A stretch of 64,000 nucleotides of DNA, taken from NCBI GenBank assembly GCA_009739215.1, contig VSJF01000009.1, forward strand, positions 62,001 to 126,000, given 5' to 3'. This document shows positions 63,780 to 64,000 of the stretch, piece after piece. The DNA is from Floccularia luteovirens (lineage: Eukaryota > Basidiomycota > Agaricomycetes > Agaricales > Squamanitaceae). The stretch's first letter is position 1. Every line of letters starts with the position of its first letter. The notes under the pieces were generated by a model that was not told the origin of the DNA, ran no database searches, and saw nothing but the letters and a program-made list of their open reading frames with translations. Both the position numbers and the translations under genes were made by a program.

Positions 63780-64000
63780 CAGATTCAGAATTTTGTCATA
63801 ATGGCTTGAGAGTGTAGGACTACTTACTTGGTAGTTTGAAGCTTGACGTTGAGTACGTTGGAAACACAATGTTGGAGAACAACTGCCTTGACGTCCGGCG
63901 CAAAGGATACCCATATCAATCAGGAAACAAAAATCAGTGTTAAGAATCTTTGTTTTGTATAACTGACTTACTATGTATAACCGTAGTCTAGTTGGTGGAG
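63780..64000. repeat. right-edge copy of the 57010-57420 repeat
   Basis: Matches the earlier segment in the same orientation, with a gap of about 180 bases relative to it (after the CAAAGGATACCCATATCA stretch). It continues past the window edge. Confidence 0.7.

Overview
This window is nuclear DNA from a mushroom-forming basidiomycete (Agaricomycetes, probably Agaricales). The evidence is dense short GT-AG introns (mostly 45-70 nt), AT-rich intergenic DNA, and several families that are typical of or restricted to these fungi: DUF6534/DUF6533 seven-helix membrane proteins, paired MARVEL-type proteins, a CYP63-like P450, an HsbA-type secreted protein, and a large protein combining a four-helix bundle, a kinase fold and an agaricomycete-specific C-terminal domain. 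I see no rRNA or tRNA gene, CRISPR array, viral gene or intact transposase.

Layout. 1-2787 (all minus strand): the 5' part of DML1/Misato, cut by the window edge, and a Gti1/Pac2 (WOPR) transcriptional regulator. 2788-6177: nothing I can name. 6178-11856 (minus): an HsbA-like secreted protein and the 14-exon pseudokinase gene. 12594-17510 (plus): a single-pass membrane protein with a Ser/Thr-rich ectodomain and a DUF6534-like membrane protein. 17784-21764 (minus): TFIIIC TPR subunit, divergent from the P450 at 22013-24654 (plus). 25145-28041 (minus): two tandem MARVEL-type paralogues. 29179-31002 (minus): a DUF1479 Fe(II)/2-oxoglutarate-type dioxygenase with an apparent one-base homopolymer frameshift.

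32640-39339 and 59080-61640 hold a duplicated DUF6534 membrane-protein locus. One copy looks intact (32721-34612), a second is highly similar but has a damaged exon (59233-61190), a third is divergent (37300-39339), and between the first and third lie shuffled, decayed fragments whose promoters are also duplicated. A DUF6533 relative lies at 55035-56729. Between these clusters are a membrane-anchored METTL24-like methyltransferase (42495-43793) and STE12 (46151-50441), the homeodomain-like plus C2H2 zinc-finger regulator downstream of the pheromone/filamentation MAPK pathway, with about 4.6 kb of gene-free DNA upstream.

Functionally the window is a mosaic. Housekeeping genes (DML1, TFIIIC subunit) and developmental regulators (WOPR factor, STE12) alternate with fast-evolving accessory genes (P450, dioxygenase, membrane-receptor-like families, pseudokinase). 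The most notable object is the 7843-11856 gene. Its order of domains, an MLKL/HeLo-like bundle followed by a catalytically eroded kinase fold, resembles necroptosis-type effectors. Exon models were made by hand by matching GT/AG sites to reading phase; family assignments come from recognising motifs, not from searches.
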